Shown here: positions 11,989-26,036 of the stretch, piece by piece | Numbering within the stretch: the stretch's first letter is position 1 | Layout: each line of letters opens with the position of its first letter | DNA from: Candidatus Stammera capleta | GTDB lineage: Bacteria > Pseudomonadota > Gammaproteobacteria > Enterobacterales > Enterobacteriaceae | Direction of reading: 5' to 3' | Assembly: GCA_015140255.1 (NCBI GenBank) | Contig: CP043993.1 | Coordinates: 237,996 to 301,995, forward strand | Length of the DNA stretch: 64,000 bases | Notes under the pieces: generated by a model | What the model saw: only the letters and a program-made list of their open reading frames with translations | The model's database searches: none | Told to the model about the DNA's origin: nothing | Translations under genes and position numbers: made by a program

Positions 11989-12723
11989 TTAATTATTAAT
12001 TCTTTTTATAATATATCAAGATATTATATTAAAATTAATTCAATTTATATTAATATTTTTTTTAATATTTATGTCATATTTTTTAATTAATTTTAAAATA
12101 TTTAAAAAATTTTTTTTATTAAATTTATTAACATTTTTTATAATAAATTTAAATAAGATATTTAAAATAATTAGTTTATTTAAATTATTTTTTTGTATTT
12201 TTTTTAGTATATATATATTTTTATATATGTTTTTTTTTTTAATTGATTTTATTCATAATTTTATTATTTTATTATTTTCATATTTATTTTTTGTAATTTC
12301 ATATTCTATTTCTTTTTTTTTTTGTTTACATTTTATTAATTTTACAAAATTATATTTTTTAAATTTATTTATTTCTTTTTTAAGTAAGAAATTTGTAAAT
12401 TCTATAATAAATATTATAAATATATTTGTTGTTTTTTTTATATAGAATTTGTGTATTATATTTTTAATAATCAATTTATTTAAATTATTAATTTTTTCTA
12501 TAATATTTAATATTATAATTCTTTTTTTGTAAAAAAAATTTTGAAAAAATATTTTTTCGTATATATATTTAAAATTTAAATTTTTATCTACTATTAAGTT
12601 TATAATTATAATTTTATTATATTTTTTTTGAATTTTTTTTTTTATATATTTTTTATATTTATTTTTTTTAATTATATTATTTCCATATATATAAAAAATA
12701 TTCTTTATTTTTTTTTTTTTCAT
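11989..12723 (-). CDS. holA: DNA polymerase III delta subunit, shortened
   Basis: Delta is the clamp-loader subunit that opens the beta clamp. Encodes 244 residues against about 343 in E. coli. The N-terminus IFYIYGNNIIKKNKYKKYI fits the family start, and the C-terminus (ILKLIKKYDINIKK, then WINFNIISWYIIK) fits the delta helical domain. Similarity is weak, and the call leans on context: it lies directly after leuS, as in the E. coli order leuS-lptE-holA, with lptE missing. Trp codons are UGA. The start ATG abuts the leuS stop (TAAATG). The frame is continuous through several A tracts. Confidence 0.75.
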
Positions 12724-15186
<2,463 letters not shown>

Positions 15187-15229
15187 TTTTATATACTATT
15201 TTTTTTTGGAAAATTTATATATTTTTTTT

Positions 15230-16966
15230 TTATTTTTTTTTTTTTCTGTTTAAAAAAATATTTTTATTATTTTTAATATTTTCTTTACATTTATAATCTA
15301 CTCTTTCTTTATATATATTATTTTTAATTCAATTTATAAATTTATTTATATTTTTATAAAATTTTTGTTTAATATTTACTAAAATATTCATTTCTTTTAT
15401 TTTTTTTTTAGTTATAAAATTATTATTATTATTATTTTCATTGCTTATTTTTTTTTTTTTGCATTTTTTTTTTTTTTTTTCTTTAATTACATGTTTAATA
15501 TTATTTCTTTTAATTCTAATTATAGAATAATTAGGTGTTTCAATTTTTTGATTAGGTATTATAATAATTTTTATTTTTTTTTTTTGTTTTTTTTCTATTT
15601 TATATAAATGATTTCTTTTTTTATTTAACAAATATGATGCTATTTTAATAGGTACTATAGCATGTATTTTCTTAGTATTTTCTTTAAAAGATTCTTCTTC
15701 TATTATTCTTAATATTGATAATGATAATGATTCATTATCTCTTATATTACCTGATCCGTTACATCTTGGACATATATAATGACTAGATTCTTTTAAAGAT
15801 GTATTTAATCTTTGTCTAGACATTTCTAATAAACCAAATTTAGATATATATCCTATTTGGGTTTTAGCTCTATCTTCTTTAATTATATTTTTTAATTTAT
15901 TTTCTACTTTTTTTTGATTTTTCGGTGTAGACATATCTATAAAATCTATAACTATTAATCCTCCTAAATCTCTTAATCTTAGTTGTTTAACTATTTCTTC
16001 TGTTGCTTCTAAATTTGTATTCAATGCTGTATTTTCTATATCTTTATTTTTAGTAGATTTAAATGAATTTACATCTATTGAAACTAGTGCTTCTGTTATA
16101 TCAATAGTTATTGATCCACCTGAAGGTAATCTTAGTTTTCTCTCAAAAGCAGATTGTATTTGTGTTTCTATTTGAAAATATATAAATAATGGTTTTTTTT
16201 TATTATAAAATTTAATTTTTTTTATAAAATCTTTTTTTCCTAATTCATGCATTTTATTTATAGCTGATTCATATATTTTATAATTATCTATAATAATTTC
16301 ATTTATATCATTATATAAATAATCTCTGAATATACGAGTAAAAATATTATTTTCTTGGCATATTAAATACGGTGCATTTTTTCTTTTAGATTTTTTTTTT
16401 ATATATTCTCAATGTTTTAATTTCAAATCTATATCTGATTTTAATGTTTCTAAAGATTTATTTATTCCTGATGTTCTTATTATTAAACCCATATTAGGAG
16501 GTAAATTTATTTTTTTTAATTTTAATTTTATTTTGTCTCTTTCTTTTCCTTCTATTCTACGAGATATTCCAATAGATTTAGGATTATCAGGTAATAATAC
16601 TAAATTATTTCCTACTAAACTAATAAATGTAGTTAAAGCTGCTCCTTTATTTTCTCTTTCATCTTTACATATTTGTACTATTAGTTCTTTTCCTTCATAT
16701 AAATCATTTTTAATATTTTTTTCTTTTTTATTAAAATATTTTTTTGAAATTTCTTTAATTGGTAAAAATCCATTTTTTTTTGACCCGTAATCTATAAATA
16801 CAGCTTCTAAACTAGGTTCTATTCTAATTATTTTACCTTTATATATATTTAATTTTTTTTTTTTATATTTAGTATTTTCTATATTAAGATCATATAATTT
16901 TTGTCCATCAACTAAAGCTATACGTAATTCTTCTTTTTGTGTTGCATTTATTAACATTCTTTTCAT
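15230..16966 (-). CDS. rne: Ribonuclease E, catalytic half with short tail
   Basis: RNase E starts mRNA decay and matures rRNA and tRNA. Encodes 578 residues, close to the 529-residue catalytic half of the 1,061-residue E. coli enzyme. Clear blocks: MKRMLINATQKEELRIALVD, the S1 domain NIYKGKIIRIEPSLEAVFID, the DNase I-like LRDLGGLIVIDFIDM (metal Asp), and the zinc link CPRCNGSG. The degradosome scaffold and membrane anchor are gone, leaving a Lys-rich tail that reads through one UGA and ends in UAA within an A-rich stretch. I took the ATG at 16966 (MKRML) rather than the TTG 12 bases upstream. Divergent from rluC, as in E. coli. Confidence 0.95.
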
Positions 16967-17103
16967 TTTACTTCTCAAATTTATTTTTATAAGTATTTTA
17001 TTAATTTTTATATTAATTTAATTTAAATATCTATTATTACATAAATTTTTTTATATATTTGTATATGTTTATTATTTTGTTTTAAATTATTTATAATATT
17101 AGA

Positions 17104-18024
17104 ATGATAAAAAAATTTTTTTTGAGTTTTATAACTGCTGATGTAAATTCTTTAAATCAAAGAATTGATAATTTTTTGTTTAAAAAGATAAAATGTTTAT
17201 CTAGAAATAAAATTTATTCTTTATTACGTAAAGGTAATATAAGAATTAATAAAAAACGTGTTTTACCTAAATATAAATTAAAAATTGGTGATATTATTCG
17301 TATTCCTTTAGTAGATTTAGATAATTATAATAAATATATATATATAAGTAAAAGAAATATTTTGAAATTTAAGAATAGTATTATATATGAAGATAATTTT
17401 ATATTAGTTTTAAATAAACCTTATGGTATAGCTGTACATAGTGGTACTGGTTTAAATATTAATGTTATTGATATATTAAGATATGGAATATATAATCATA
17501 AATATTTAGAATTAATACATCGTATAGATAAAAATTCTTCAGGAATATTATTATTAGCTAAAAATAGAGAAGTTTTATGTAAATTACAAAATAATTTTAA
17601 ATATAATAAAATAATAAAAAAATATTTTATTTTAGTACATGGATTTTGACCTAAAAATATTAAAATAATAAAGAAAAGTATATATAATAAAAAAGATAAA
17701 AAAAAAAATTCTAAAACTAAATTTAAAATTTTAAAATATATTAATAATTATACTTTATTATCTGTTCAGACATTAACAGGTCGTAATCATCAAATTAGAT
17801 TACATACTAGTTATACTGGTTTTCCTATTGTATTTGATAATATTTATGGTAATAAAGAATTAGATAAATTACTTTTTGATAAAGTTAAAATTAATAGGTT
17901 ATTTTTACATGCTTATTATATAAGTTATATACATCCTATTTTTAATATAAGAAATAAATTTATTATAAATTTAGATAAAAAATTAAATTTAATTTTAAAA
18001 AAAATTAACAAATTAAATTATTAA
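17104..18024 (+). CDS. rluC: 23S rRNA pseudouridine synthase RluC
   Basis: RluC makes pseudouridines 955, 2504 and 2580 of 23S rRNA in E. coli. Encodes 306 residues. An S4-like N-terminal domain (RIDNFLFKKI, RKGNIRINKKRV) precedes the catalytic motif LELIHRIDKNSSGILLLAKN, whose Asp is the nucleophile, then TLTGRNHQIRLHTSYTG. One Trp (HGFW) is UGA at 17647-17649. The position next to rne and before rpmF matches the E. coli rne-rluC arrangement and separates it from the second synthase at 29375-30337. Confidence 0.93.
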
Positions 18025-18038
18025 TTTGGAGTATATTT

Positions 18039-18188
18039 ATGGCAGTACAAAAAAGTAAAAAAAGTAGATCTAAAAGAGGTCATCGTAGATCACATAAAGG
18101 TTTAAAATTACCTAATTTATATTTTAATAAAGAGATAGGTAAATTTCATTTATATCATCATATTATAGATTTAAAAAAAAATAAATAA
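18039..18188 (+). CDS. rpmF: 50S ribosomal protein L32
   Basis: A 49-residue protein (57 in E. coli) beginning MAVQKSKKSRSKRGHRRSHK, the diagnostic L32 start. The tail FHLYHHIIDLKKNK corresponds to the family HLRHHI block. A purine-rich TTTGGAG lies 9 bases before the ATG. It follows rluC by 14 bases. The plsX-fab genes that sit between rpmF and acpP in E. coli are absent here. Confidence 0.95.
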   Translation: MAVQKSKKSRSKRGHRRSHKGLKLPNLYFNKEIGKFHLYHHIIDLKKNK

Positions 18189-18238
18189 ATATTATTTATA
18201 ATTATTATTTAATTAATTAAGTTAATTTTAAAATAATG

Positions 18239-18244
18239 TATAAT
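18239..18244 (+). promoter_or_regulatory. Possible -10 element for acpP
   Basis: A perfect TATAAT lies 47 bases before the acpP start in a 103-base gap. No good -35 sits 17 bases upstream. In sequence this A+T-rich such hexamers arise by chance, so this is a weak call. Confidence 0.35.
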
Positions 18245-18291
18245 ATCAATAAGTTTAATTTAAATTTTAGAGGTTAAAAGAATTATTGAAT

Positions 18292-18537
18292 ATGTCTAGT
18301 CTAGAGGAACGTATTAAGGAAATTATTAGTGATCAATTAGGTGTTAAAATAGATGAGGTAGAAAATAATAAATTTTTTATTAATGATTTAGGAGCAGATT
18401 CTTTAGATATTATAGAATTAATTATGGCTTTAGAAGAAGAATTTAATATTGAAATTTCAGATGAATTAGCAGAAAAAATAGATACTGTTCAGTCATGTAT
18501 TGACTGTGTTAAATCATTAAAAAAAACAATTATTTAG
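18292..18537 (+). CDS. acpP: Acyl carrier protein
   Basis: An 81-residue acidic protein. [19 protein letters not shown] and [20 protein letters not shown] match E. coli AcpP closely; the Ser in ADSLD carries the phosphopantetheine arm. The ATG at 18292 is preferred over the in-frame TTG six bases upstream because MSSLEER aligns with the family start. It ends in UAG. ACP serves fatty-acid and lipoate pathways and is also bound by other cell proteins. No fatty-acid synthesis gene is visible nearby, so its role here is open. Confidence 0.97.
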   Translation: MSSLEERIKEIISDQLGVKIDEVENNKFFINDLGADSLDIIELIMALEEEFNIEISDELAEKIDTVQSCIDCVKSLKKTII

Positions 18538-18557
18538 TTTAAATTAATTAAATTAAT

Positions 18558-20069
18558 TTAAATTTTTATTCTTAATAAGAATAGTATAGATATATAAATA
18601 ATACTACTAGTAGTAGCTGTAAATAGTAATTTCATTAATCTAAATTTAATGTTTAGGTTAATGAAATTTTCTAGTAAACTTTTAGATAGAAAATTTAAAT
18701 ATAACGAAATTATTATACTAGATAATAGTATTTTAAATATAAATAATTTTCAATTATATTTTTTATCTAATATTTTTTTCTTTTTTATTTGCATATATAA
18801 TATAATAGAATTTATATATGAAGATATACTTATTGATAGTGCTAATCCTGCATGTTTAAATATTTTTATAGTAAATATATTCATTAATTGGGTAATTATT
18901 AAATTAAATATTGCTATTTTAATAGGTGTTTTAATATTATATTGAGAATAAAAACATGGTGTTAATATTTTTATAAATATTAATCCTGTTAATCCTAATG
19001 AATATGTAGTTAATATTTTTGAAGTCATTTCAACATCTGTAAAATTAAATTTACCATATCTAAATAAAGTTATTACTATGTGTTTAGATAAAAATATTAA
19101 AAATATTGATATAGGTATACTTAATAGTAAAGTAATTTTAATATATTTATTAATTATTTTATTAAATTTACTACTATCTTTTTTATGATAACTATTAGAT
19201 AATTGGGTTAATAGTAAATTACTTATTGTAGTACCTATAATATTTAATGGTAATTCTATTAATCTATCAGCATAATATATTCATGAAACCGTTCCTTCTT
19301 GTAAGTATGAGATAATATTACTATTAATAATTTGTGATATCTGATACATTAACATACCTATAATTACTGGAAATATATTAATAAATATTTTTTTAATTCC
19401 TGGATGAAATAAATTTATTTTATTAAATTTTATTTTTAAAGGAGTATATTTCATATTGATTTTTTGATATATTAATTGTAATATTCCTCCGATAATAATT
19501 GATAAAGATAAACCATATATAGGTTTATTAAAATATTTTATGATAAATAAATTAAAAAATATTATAGTTATATTAAGTATTATTGGTATAAATGTTGGAA
19601 GTATAAATATATTTCATATGTTTAATATAGATGTTAGATAAGATGATAAAGATATTAATATAATGTAAGGGAAAGTTATTTGTAATATATTTACAGTTAA
19701 ATTAAATTTATTTTTGTTTTTTATAAAACCTGGTGACAGTAATTTGACTATTTGAGGAGAAATATATATTCCTATTATTGTTATTATTAATAATATTAGT
19801 AGTAATATATAATATACAGTTGATATTAATTCATTAATTTTTTTTTTTGAATATTTTTGTTTATATTCACTTAATATAGGAATAAAAACATATGAAAATG
19901 CACCTTCTGCAAAAATTTTTCTTAACATATTAGGTAATTTAAATGCAGTATAAAAACAATCAGTTTCTATATTAATACCGAAAATGTTTGCAATAATTAT
20001 ATCTCTTAAAAAACCTATTGTTTTTGATAAAAAAGCTGATAAACTAATTTTTATTATATTTCATAACAT
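18558..20069 (-). CDS. murJ: Lipid II flippase MurJ
   Basis: MurJ flips lipid-linked peptidoglycan precursor across the inner membrane. Encodes 503 residues (511 in E. coli) with many hydrophobic segments. Diagnostic blocks: FKLPNMLRKIFAEGAFSYVF, ITFPYIILISLSSYLTSILN, and SLGLTGLIFIKILTPCFYSQ with IKTPIKIAI. The start ATG at 20069 (MLWNIIK) contains UGA as its third codon. A gene directly upstream (sufE) reads the same way. Its presence implies that some peptidoglycan is still made. Confidence 0.95.
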
Positions 20070-20107
20070 ATACTTTATTTAAAGTAAGAACTAATTTTTT
20101 AAAAGTT

Positions 20108-20551
20108 TTATTTTATAATTAATTTATTTTTATTTTTTTTTTGTAAATTTAAAATTTTTTTTTCTATGTGAAATAAAATGAATTTTAAGTTTGTTAATTT
20201 ATGGAATGTGAGTTTTTTAAATAAACTTATTTTTTTAATAATACTTAATATTTTATATTTCATATTTTTTTTTATTTTTTTCTTTCTATAAATAGAAAGA
20301 ATTATAGCTAATCATCCTTTAATTATTAAACTATTACTATCGCAATTAATATTTAATATATTTTTTTTTTTTTTAATTTTTATTCATATATTACTTTGAC
20401 ATTTATATATGATATATTTTTTTTTACGTATATTTTCTTTATTTAAAGGAAGATTTTTACCTAAATCCATTATATAAATTAATTTTTCTTCATTATTTCA
20501 GCATAAGTTTAGATCATTTATTAAAATATCTTTATTTGGTAAATTATTCAT
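20108..20551 (-). CDS. sufE: Cysteine desulfuration protein SufE
   Basis: SufE accepts sulfur from SufS and passes it to SufBCD. Encodes 147 residues (138 in E. coli). MNNLPNKDILINDLN and LIYIMDLGKNLP match the family start; YKCQSNIW carries the acceptor Cys of the usual GCQS motif. Two Trp are UGA. The A+T-rich C-terminus is diverged. It is the last gene of the suf operon, 2 bases after sufS. Confidence 0.9.
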
Positions 20552-20553
20552 AA

Positions 20554-21786
20554 TTATTTAATTTTTTTAATTATTTTTTTTAGTACATAAATAAAAGTAT
20601 TTATATCTTTTTTTGAAGTATACATTGCTATTGAAATTCTACATACGCCTGGTATATTATATAATTTCATTAATGGTATACAACATTGATTACCAGTTCT
20701 TATAAAAATACCATATTGATCTAATAACATTCCTATATCATAACAATGTGAATTTTTTATATTAAATGATATTAAACTTGTTTTTTTTAAATTACCATAT
20801 ATTTTAATTTCTGGTATTGATTTTAATTTATTTAGTGTATAATTAATTATTTTTTTTTCATGTTTTACGATATTATTTATTCCTATATTATTAATATAAT
20901 CAATAGCTTTACTTAATCCTATAATAGATTCTAAATTATAAGTACCTGTTTCAAATTTTCATGGTGAATTAACAAATTGTATATTTTTAATATTGTTTTT
21001 TTTAATATTAATATTAGCTATTATACCTCCTCCTAATTTATATGGATTTATATATTTCATTATATTTTTTCTACAATATATTATTCCTGTTCCAGTAGGA
21101 GCATACATTTTATGTCCTGAAAAAATATAAAAATCGCAATTTATTTTTTTAACATTTATATTTTTATGTATTATTGCTTGTGATCCATCTATTATAGTTA
21201 TAATATTAAATTTTTTAGTGATTTTAATTATTTTTTTAATAGGGTTTTTTATTCCTAATACATTTGATATATGTGTAATAGTTAAAATTTTTGTATTTTT
21301 ATCAATTAAATTTTTAAGATTATTTATATCTATATTACCTTTTTTATCGATATTAATAATTTTAAGTTTACATCCTATATTTTTAGTTAATATATATCAT
21401 GGTATAAAATTAGCATGATGTTCAGTAATAGAAATTATAATATTATCTCTATAATTTAATTTTTTTTTACATATTGTATTTACTATTAAATTTATACCTT
21501 CTGTAGTATTTTGTGTAAAAATTATTTCTTCTGGTGATTTAGCATTAATAAATTTTGCTATTTTAATTCTTGTTTTTTCTATGTTATTTGAATTTTTATT
21601 ACTTAATGTATATATACTTCTGTATACAGAAGAATAGTAATTTTTATAAATTTTACTTATTGCATTTATAACTATTTTAGGTTTTTGTGTTGTTGATGCA
21701 TTATCTAAATAAACTATTTTATTACCATTTATTTTTTTTCTTAATATTGGAAAATCTAATTTAATTTTTTTAATTTCATAATTCAT
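20554..21786 (-). CDS. sufS: Cysteine desulfurase SufS
   Basis: PLP enzyme that takes sulfur from cysteine for Fe-S clusters. Encodes 410 residues (406 in E. coli). Landmarks: LDNASTTQKP, FTQNTTEGINLIVN, TEHHANFIPW, the PLP-Lys region FSGHKMYAPTGTGI, and the active-site Cys in IRTGNQCCIPLMKLYN. Both catalytic residues are present. It sits 5 bases after sufD and 2 bases before sufE, forming a tight operon. Confidence 0.96.
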
Positions 21787-21791
21787 ATATT

Positions 21792-22766
21792 TTATTTAAA
21801 TATTTTATTATATATATAATATATTTTATTATATATATATTTTTTTTTAATTTTTTTTAATATTTTTTTAATAAAATTTAAAATTAGAATTTTTTTGATT
21901 TTATTTAAATTTATGTTTCTTGTTAATAGATAAAATATTATTTCTTTATTAAAATTATTTATTTTAACGCTATGTTTACATTTTACATTTTTATTTCATA
22001 TTCCTATTTTAGGTGAACTATTTATTATTGATTTTTTATAAATATTTAAATTATTATTTATTATATTTGTTTTAGAATTAAAAGATTTTTTAAATATTTT
22101 AGTTCATGCATTAAAATTAATTATACCTTTTTCTATAGATATATTATTATGTTTAAGATAACTTTTTGCATTATTACTACAATGTAGTATATTTATTTTA
22201 TATTTTAAAAAATTTCTTTTTATAGTGGAAATATTATTAATATTAAGATTAGTTTTTTTTTTTAATTTTATTGTACTAAAAAAAAATATTTTTTTAAAAT
22301 TTATAAAAAAATTTTTTTTTTTTAATTTAGAATAAGAATGTAGTATTATATTATTTTTATAATTTAATATTGTTTTATCTTTTAAATTTATTAATCTAAA
22401 ATAATTTAAATAAGTTTTTTTTTTTATAGATAAATTTAATATACAATTAAAATATTTATTATTACTTATATTTATATATTCTTCAATTATGTTTATATAT
22501 GTATTTTTTTTTATTGATATGTTTATATTAAAATAATCTTTTTTTTTTTCTTTGATTAAAATTAGATGTATAGGAAATTTATTATAATTATTTTTAATAT
22601 TTTTATTTAAAAAAATTTTTTTTTTAGATTTTATTGAAATTAATTTATTTATATTAATATTTTGGTATAAAATTTTTCTATTACCTAAAATAATAATTTT
22701 ATTTGATTTAATATTTAATATTTTTTTATATATTTTTTTTAAAAAAAAATTTATTCTTTTTACCAT
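21792..22766 (-). CDS. sufD: Fe-S scaffold subunit SufD, shortened
   Basis: Partner of SufB and SufC in the Fe-S scaffold. Encodes 324 residues against about 423 in E. coli, the loss being mostly N-terminal. Recognised by the C-terminal pattern INILHCSNNAKSYLKHNNIS and IEKGIINFNAW (Trp = UGA at 22104-22106), then KCKHSVKI, which holds the conserved C..H pair of the family. The first 150 residues are Lys/Ile/Asn-rich and hard to align. Its position between sufC and sufS supports the call. Confidence 0.85.
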
Positions 22767-22806
22767 ATATTTTATTATAAATAATTATAAATTTTATTTT
22801 TATTTT

Positions 22807-23547
22807 TTAAAATATGTTGTATCCTTTTTTTTTTATTATTTTGATAATTTTTTTTTTACCTGAGGTAATTATTTTACCTTTTTTTAATATATGTACTTTA
22901 TTAATTTTTAAATAATCAAATATTTTAAAATTATGAGTTATAATCAAAAATGATTTTTTTTTTTTTATAAAATTTTTAATTATTTTTATTATTTTTTTAA
23001 TAGTATCTATATCTAATCCTGAATCAATTTCATCTAAAATAATTAATTTAGGTTTTAAAATCATCATTTGCAATATATCATTTTTTTTTTTCTCTCCCCC
23101 AGAAAAATTTTTATTTAATGATCTTAATAAAATTTTTTTGGATAAATTTATTTTTTTTAAATATTTTAAAATTTTTTTTTTAAATTCTATTAAGTTTATT
23201 TTTTTTTTTTTATAATATTGTTTTTTAGCATTGTAAGCTTGAAATAAGAAATATTGATTATTTAATCCTGGTATTTCTATATTTTTTTGAAAAGATATAA
23301 ATAAACCTTCTTTAGCTCTTTTATCTATCGAAAATTTATTAATTTTTTTTTTTTTAAAATATATATCACCTTTTTTTATTTTATATTTTTTATTTCCTGC
23401 TAAAGTCATGGATAAACTACTTTTACCAGAACCATTAGGTCCTATTAATGCATGTATTTCACCATATTTAATTTTAATATTTATATTATTAAGAATATTT
23501 TTATTTTTTGTTTTTACATATAATTTTTTTATATTTAATATATACAT
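22807..23547 (-). CDS. sufC: Fe-S assembly ATPase SufC
   Basis: ABC-type ATPase that drives the SufBCD scaffold. Encodes 246 residues (248 in E. coli). Walker A is ALIGPNGSGKSSLSMTLAG; the signature is FSGGEKKKNDILQMM; Walker B with the family's extended motif is LIILDEIDSGLDIDT; the His switch is IITHNF. All ATPase motifs are intact. It lacks Trp, so no UGA occurs. It lies 10 bases after sufB and 40 before sufD. Confidence 0.97.
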   Translation of the reverse strand: MYILNIKKLYVKTKNKNILNNINIKIKYGEIHALIGPNGSGKSSLSMTLAGNKKYKIKKGDIYFKKKKINKFSIDKRAKEGLFISFQKNIEIPGLNNQYFLFQAYNAKKQYYKKKKINLIEFKKKILKYLKKINLSKKILLRSLNKNFSGGEKKKNDILQMMILKPKLIILDEIDSGLDIDTIKKIIKIIKNFIKKKKSFLIITHNFKIFDYLKINKVHILKKGKIITSGKKKIIKIIKKKGYNIF

Positions 23548-23557
23548 ATTTAAATTT

Positions 23558-24916
23558 TTATTTAAATGTATTTAATATTTGTTTTATTTCAGGAATGAAT
23601 TCTATTGGTAATTTATTTAAAATATTTTGACAAAAACCATTAGTTATCATTAATAATGCATTATTTTTATTAATTCCTCTTTGTAATAGAAAAAGTATTT
23701 GATCTTTTTTAATATAAGAGGAAGTAGCTTCATGTTCTATATGAGATGATTTGTTATATGATTTTATATATGGTAGTGTAAATATAGAACATTTATTACC
23801 AATAATTAATGAATCACATTTAGTAAAATTTTTTGATTTCTTAGAATTTTTATTTATTTTAACTAAACTTCTATGAGTATTTTTACTTTTTTCTGTTGCT
23901 ATACTTTTAGCTAAAATAAATGATTTTGTATTATTACCGATATGAATCATTTTAGTTCCTGTATCCGATTGTTGATTTAATTTAGTTAATGATATAGAGT
24001 AAAAATTACCGTTAGAATTATTTCCTAATAATATTGCGCTAGGATATTTTCATGTTATTGTAGAACCAATTTCTAATTGTATTCATGATATATTACTATT
24101 TTTTCCTTTACATAAAGCTCTTTTAGTAACGAAGTTAAATACTCCTCCTCCTTTATAGTTACCTGGAAATCAATTTTGTATAGTAGAATATTTTATTTTG
24201 GCATTTTTGTATAAAATTATTTCAACTACTGCTGCATGTAATTGATTCTTTTTTTTTATTGATGCTGAACATCCTTCAAAATAATTTAAATAACTATTTT
24301 TTTTTAGTATTATTAAAGTTCTTTCAAATTGTCCAATATTAGAATTTATTCTAAAGTAAGAAGATAAATTTATTGGACATTTTACATTTTTTGGAATATA
24401 TATAAATGTTCCATCAGACAATACTGCTGTATTTAGTGTAGAAAAAAAATTGTCATTTATTGGTACTATTTTACAAAAATATTTTTTTACTAATTTTGGA
24501 TATTTATGAATTGCTTCATTAAATGAACAAAATATTATGCCGAATTTTTTAAATAATTTTTTTTTATATGTTGTTTTAATTGAAACTGAATCAAATATAG
24601 CATCTATAGCTATATTTTTTTTTTTATTTATAGGTATTCCTAATTTATCAAAAGTTTTTTTTATTTTTTTTTTAGAGTGTTTATTTTTTCTAGGAGAAGA
24701 ATAATATTTATATTTCTCATATTTAATTTTGTTATATTTAGCATTTAACCAATGAGGTTCTTTCATTTTTTTTCATATTTTATATGCTTTTAATCTTATT
24801 TTTAGTATTCATAATGGTTCTTTTTTTTTTTTTGATATTTGATATATTATTTTTTTATTTATTCCCTTTTTAAAAGAATCGTTTTTTATTTTTGTTATAA
24901 ATCCTTGTTGATACAT
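23558..24916 (-). CDS. sufB: Fe-S scaffold subunit SufB
   Basis: Scaffold on which Fe-S clusters form. Encodes 452 residues (495 in E. coli). Matches: MKEPHWLNAKYNKIKYEKY, VAIDAIFDSVS-like block, IIFCSFNEAIHKYPKLVKKY, DGTFIYIPKNVKCPINLSSY, and near the end KCDSLIIGNKCSIFTLPYI with SSHIEHEATSSYI. Start ATG at 24916, 12 bases after ldhA as transcribed on the same strand. Both UGA and UGG encode Trp in this gene. It heads the suf run; sufA is missing. Confidence 0.96.
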
Positions 24917-24928
24917 TTTAGTTTTTTT

Positions 24929-25921
24929 TTAAATAAAATCATTACATTCTAAATTATGTAATATTTTATATATGTTATTTAAAGTTATTTTTGCAATATT
25001 TATTAATGCTTCTTTAGTTAAAAATGCTTGGTGTCCAGTAACTAATACATTTTTATAAGATAAAAGTAAATTTAATTTATCATCTTTAATGATACTATTA
25101 GATTTGTTTTTAAAAAAATATTTTTTTTCATTTTCATAAACATCTATAGCTAATGAACCTATTTGTTTTTTTTTTATAGCATATATAATATGTTTAGTAT
25201 TTATTAGTTCACCTCTACTAGTATTAATTAACATAACATTTTTTTTCATTTTTTTTATATTTTTTTTATTTATCATATAATGATTTTCTTTATTATATGG
25301 ACAATGTAAACTAATAATATCTGATTTTTTATATATATTTTCTAATGAAGTATATTTAGCGCCAAATTTTAATATTTCATCAGATTTAACTATATCAAAA
25401 GCTAAAATTTTAGTATCAAAATTTTTTAATAATTTTATTACTATTTTACCTATTTTACCTGTACCAATTATACCAATAGTTTTATTTTTTAAATTAAAAC
25501 CAACTAAATTATTTAATATAAAATTTTTATTTTTTGTATTTTGATAAGATAAATGTATTTTTCTATTTAATGTTAATATTAACCCTAATGTATATTCAGC
25601 TATAGATTCAGGTGAATATGATTTTACATTTATTATTTTAATGTTATTTTGTTTTGCTAGTTGTAAATTTATATTGTTGTATCCTGTACATCTAAGTGCT
25701 ATTAATTTAACTCCAAATTTTTTTAATTTTAGAATTGTATTTTTTTTTGTTATATCATCATTAACAAATATACAAATGTATTTAAATCCTTTAACTTTAT
25801 TTACTGTATATTCATTTAATTGTTTTTTAGTATAAGTTATTTTGAAATTATATTTTTTATTTATTTTATTAAAATATTTTATTTCGTATTTTTGAGAACT
25901 AAAGAATAGTATTTTATTCAT
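24929..25921 (-). CDS. ldhA: D-lactate dehydrogenase (fermentative)
   Basis: Reduces pyruvate to D-lactate, regenerating NAD. Encodes 330 residues (329 in E. coli). The E. coli LdhA-specific pattern is clear: YICIFVNDDITKKN, VKLIALRCTGYNNINLQLAK, the NAD-binding GIIGTGKIGKIVIKLLK, INTSRGELINTKHI (catalytic Arg), and VLVTGHQAFLTKEAL with the catalytic His. No Trp codons. It is divergent from pntA and reads into sufB 12 bases downstream. It points to a fermentative mode of growth. Confidence 0.96.
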   Translation of the reverse strand: MNKILFFSSQKYEIKYFNKINKKYNFKITYTKKQLNEYTVNKVKGFKYICIFVNDDITKKNTILKLKKFGVKLIALRCTGYNNINLQLAKQNNIKIINVKSYSPESIAEYTLGLILTLNRKIHLSYQNTKNKNFILNNLVGFNLKNKTIGIIGTGKIGKIVIKLLKNFDTKILAFDIVKSDEILKFGAKYTSLENIYKKSDIISLHCPYNKENHYMINKKNIKKMKKNVMLINTSRGELINTKHIIYAIKKKQIGSLAIDVYENEKKYFFKNKSNSIIKDDKLNLLLSYKNVLVTGHQAFLTKEALINIAKITLNNIYKILHNLECNDFI

Positions 25922-26036
25922 TTTATTAATTTTAAAATTTACATTTTTAAAAGTTAGTAATATATTTATTATGTTATTATATATTTAATTCTATTTTTTT
26001 TCATTATTAATATAATTATATATTTAGGTAAATATT

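Noticed and set aside
12060-12255. Frameshifts in the 3' half of holA
   Set aside because: A first reading suggested breaks at A runs, but careful codon counting from the start at 12723 gives one continuous frame, with UGA as Trp, to UAA at 11989.
12071-12445. Open frame on plus encoding a Phe/Ile-rich peptide
   Set aside because: It is the complement of holA; the composition is what A/T-rich coding DNA gives on its other strand. The same applies to other Phe/Leu/Ile-rich frames at 12628-13002, 14153-14386, 18649-18945, 30453-30797, 31167-31484, 52060-52407 and 60912-61214.
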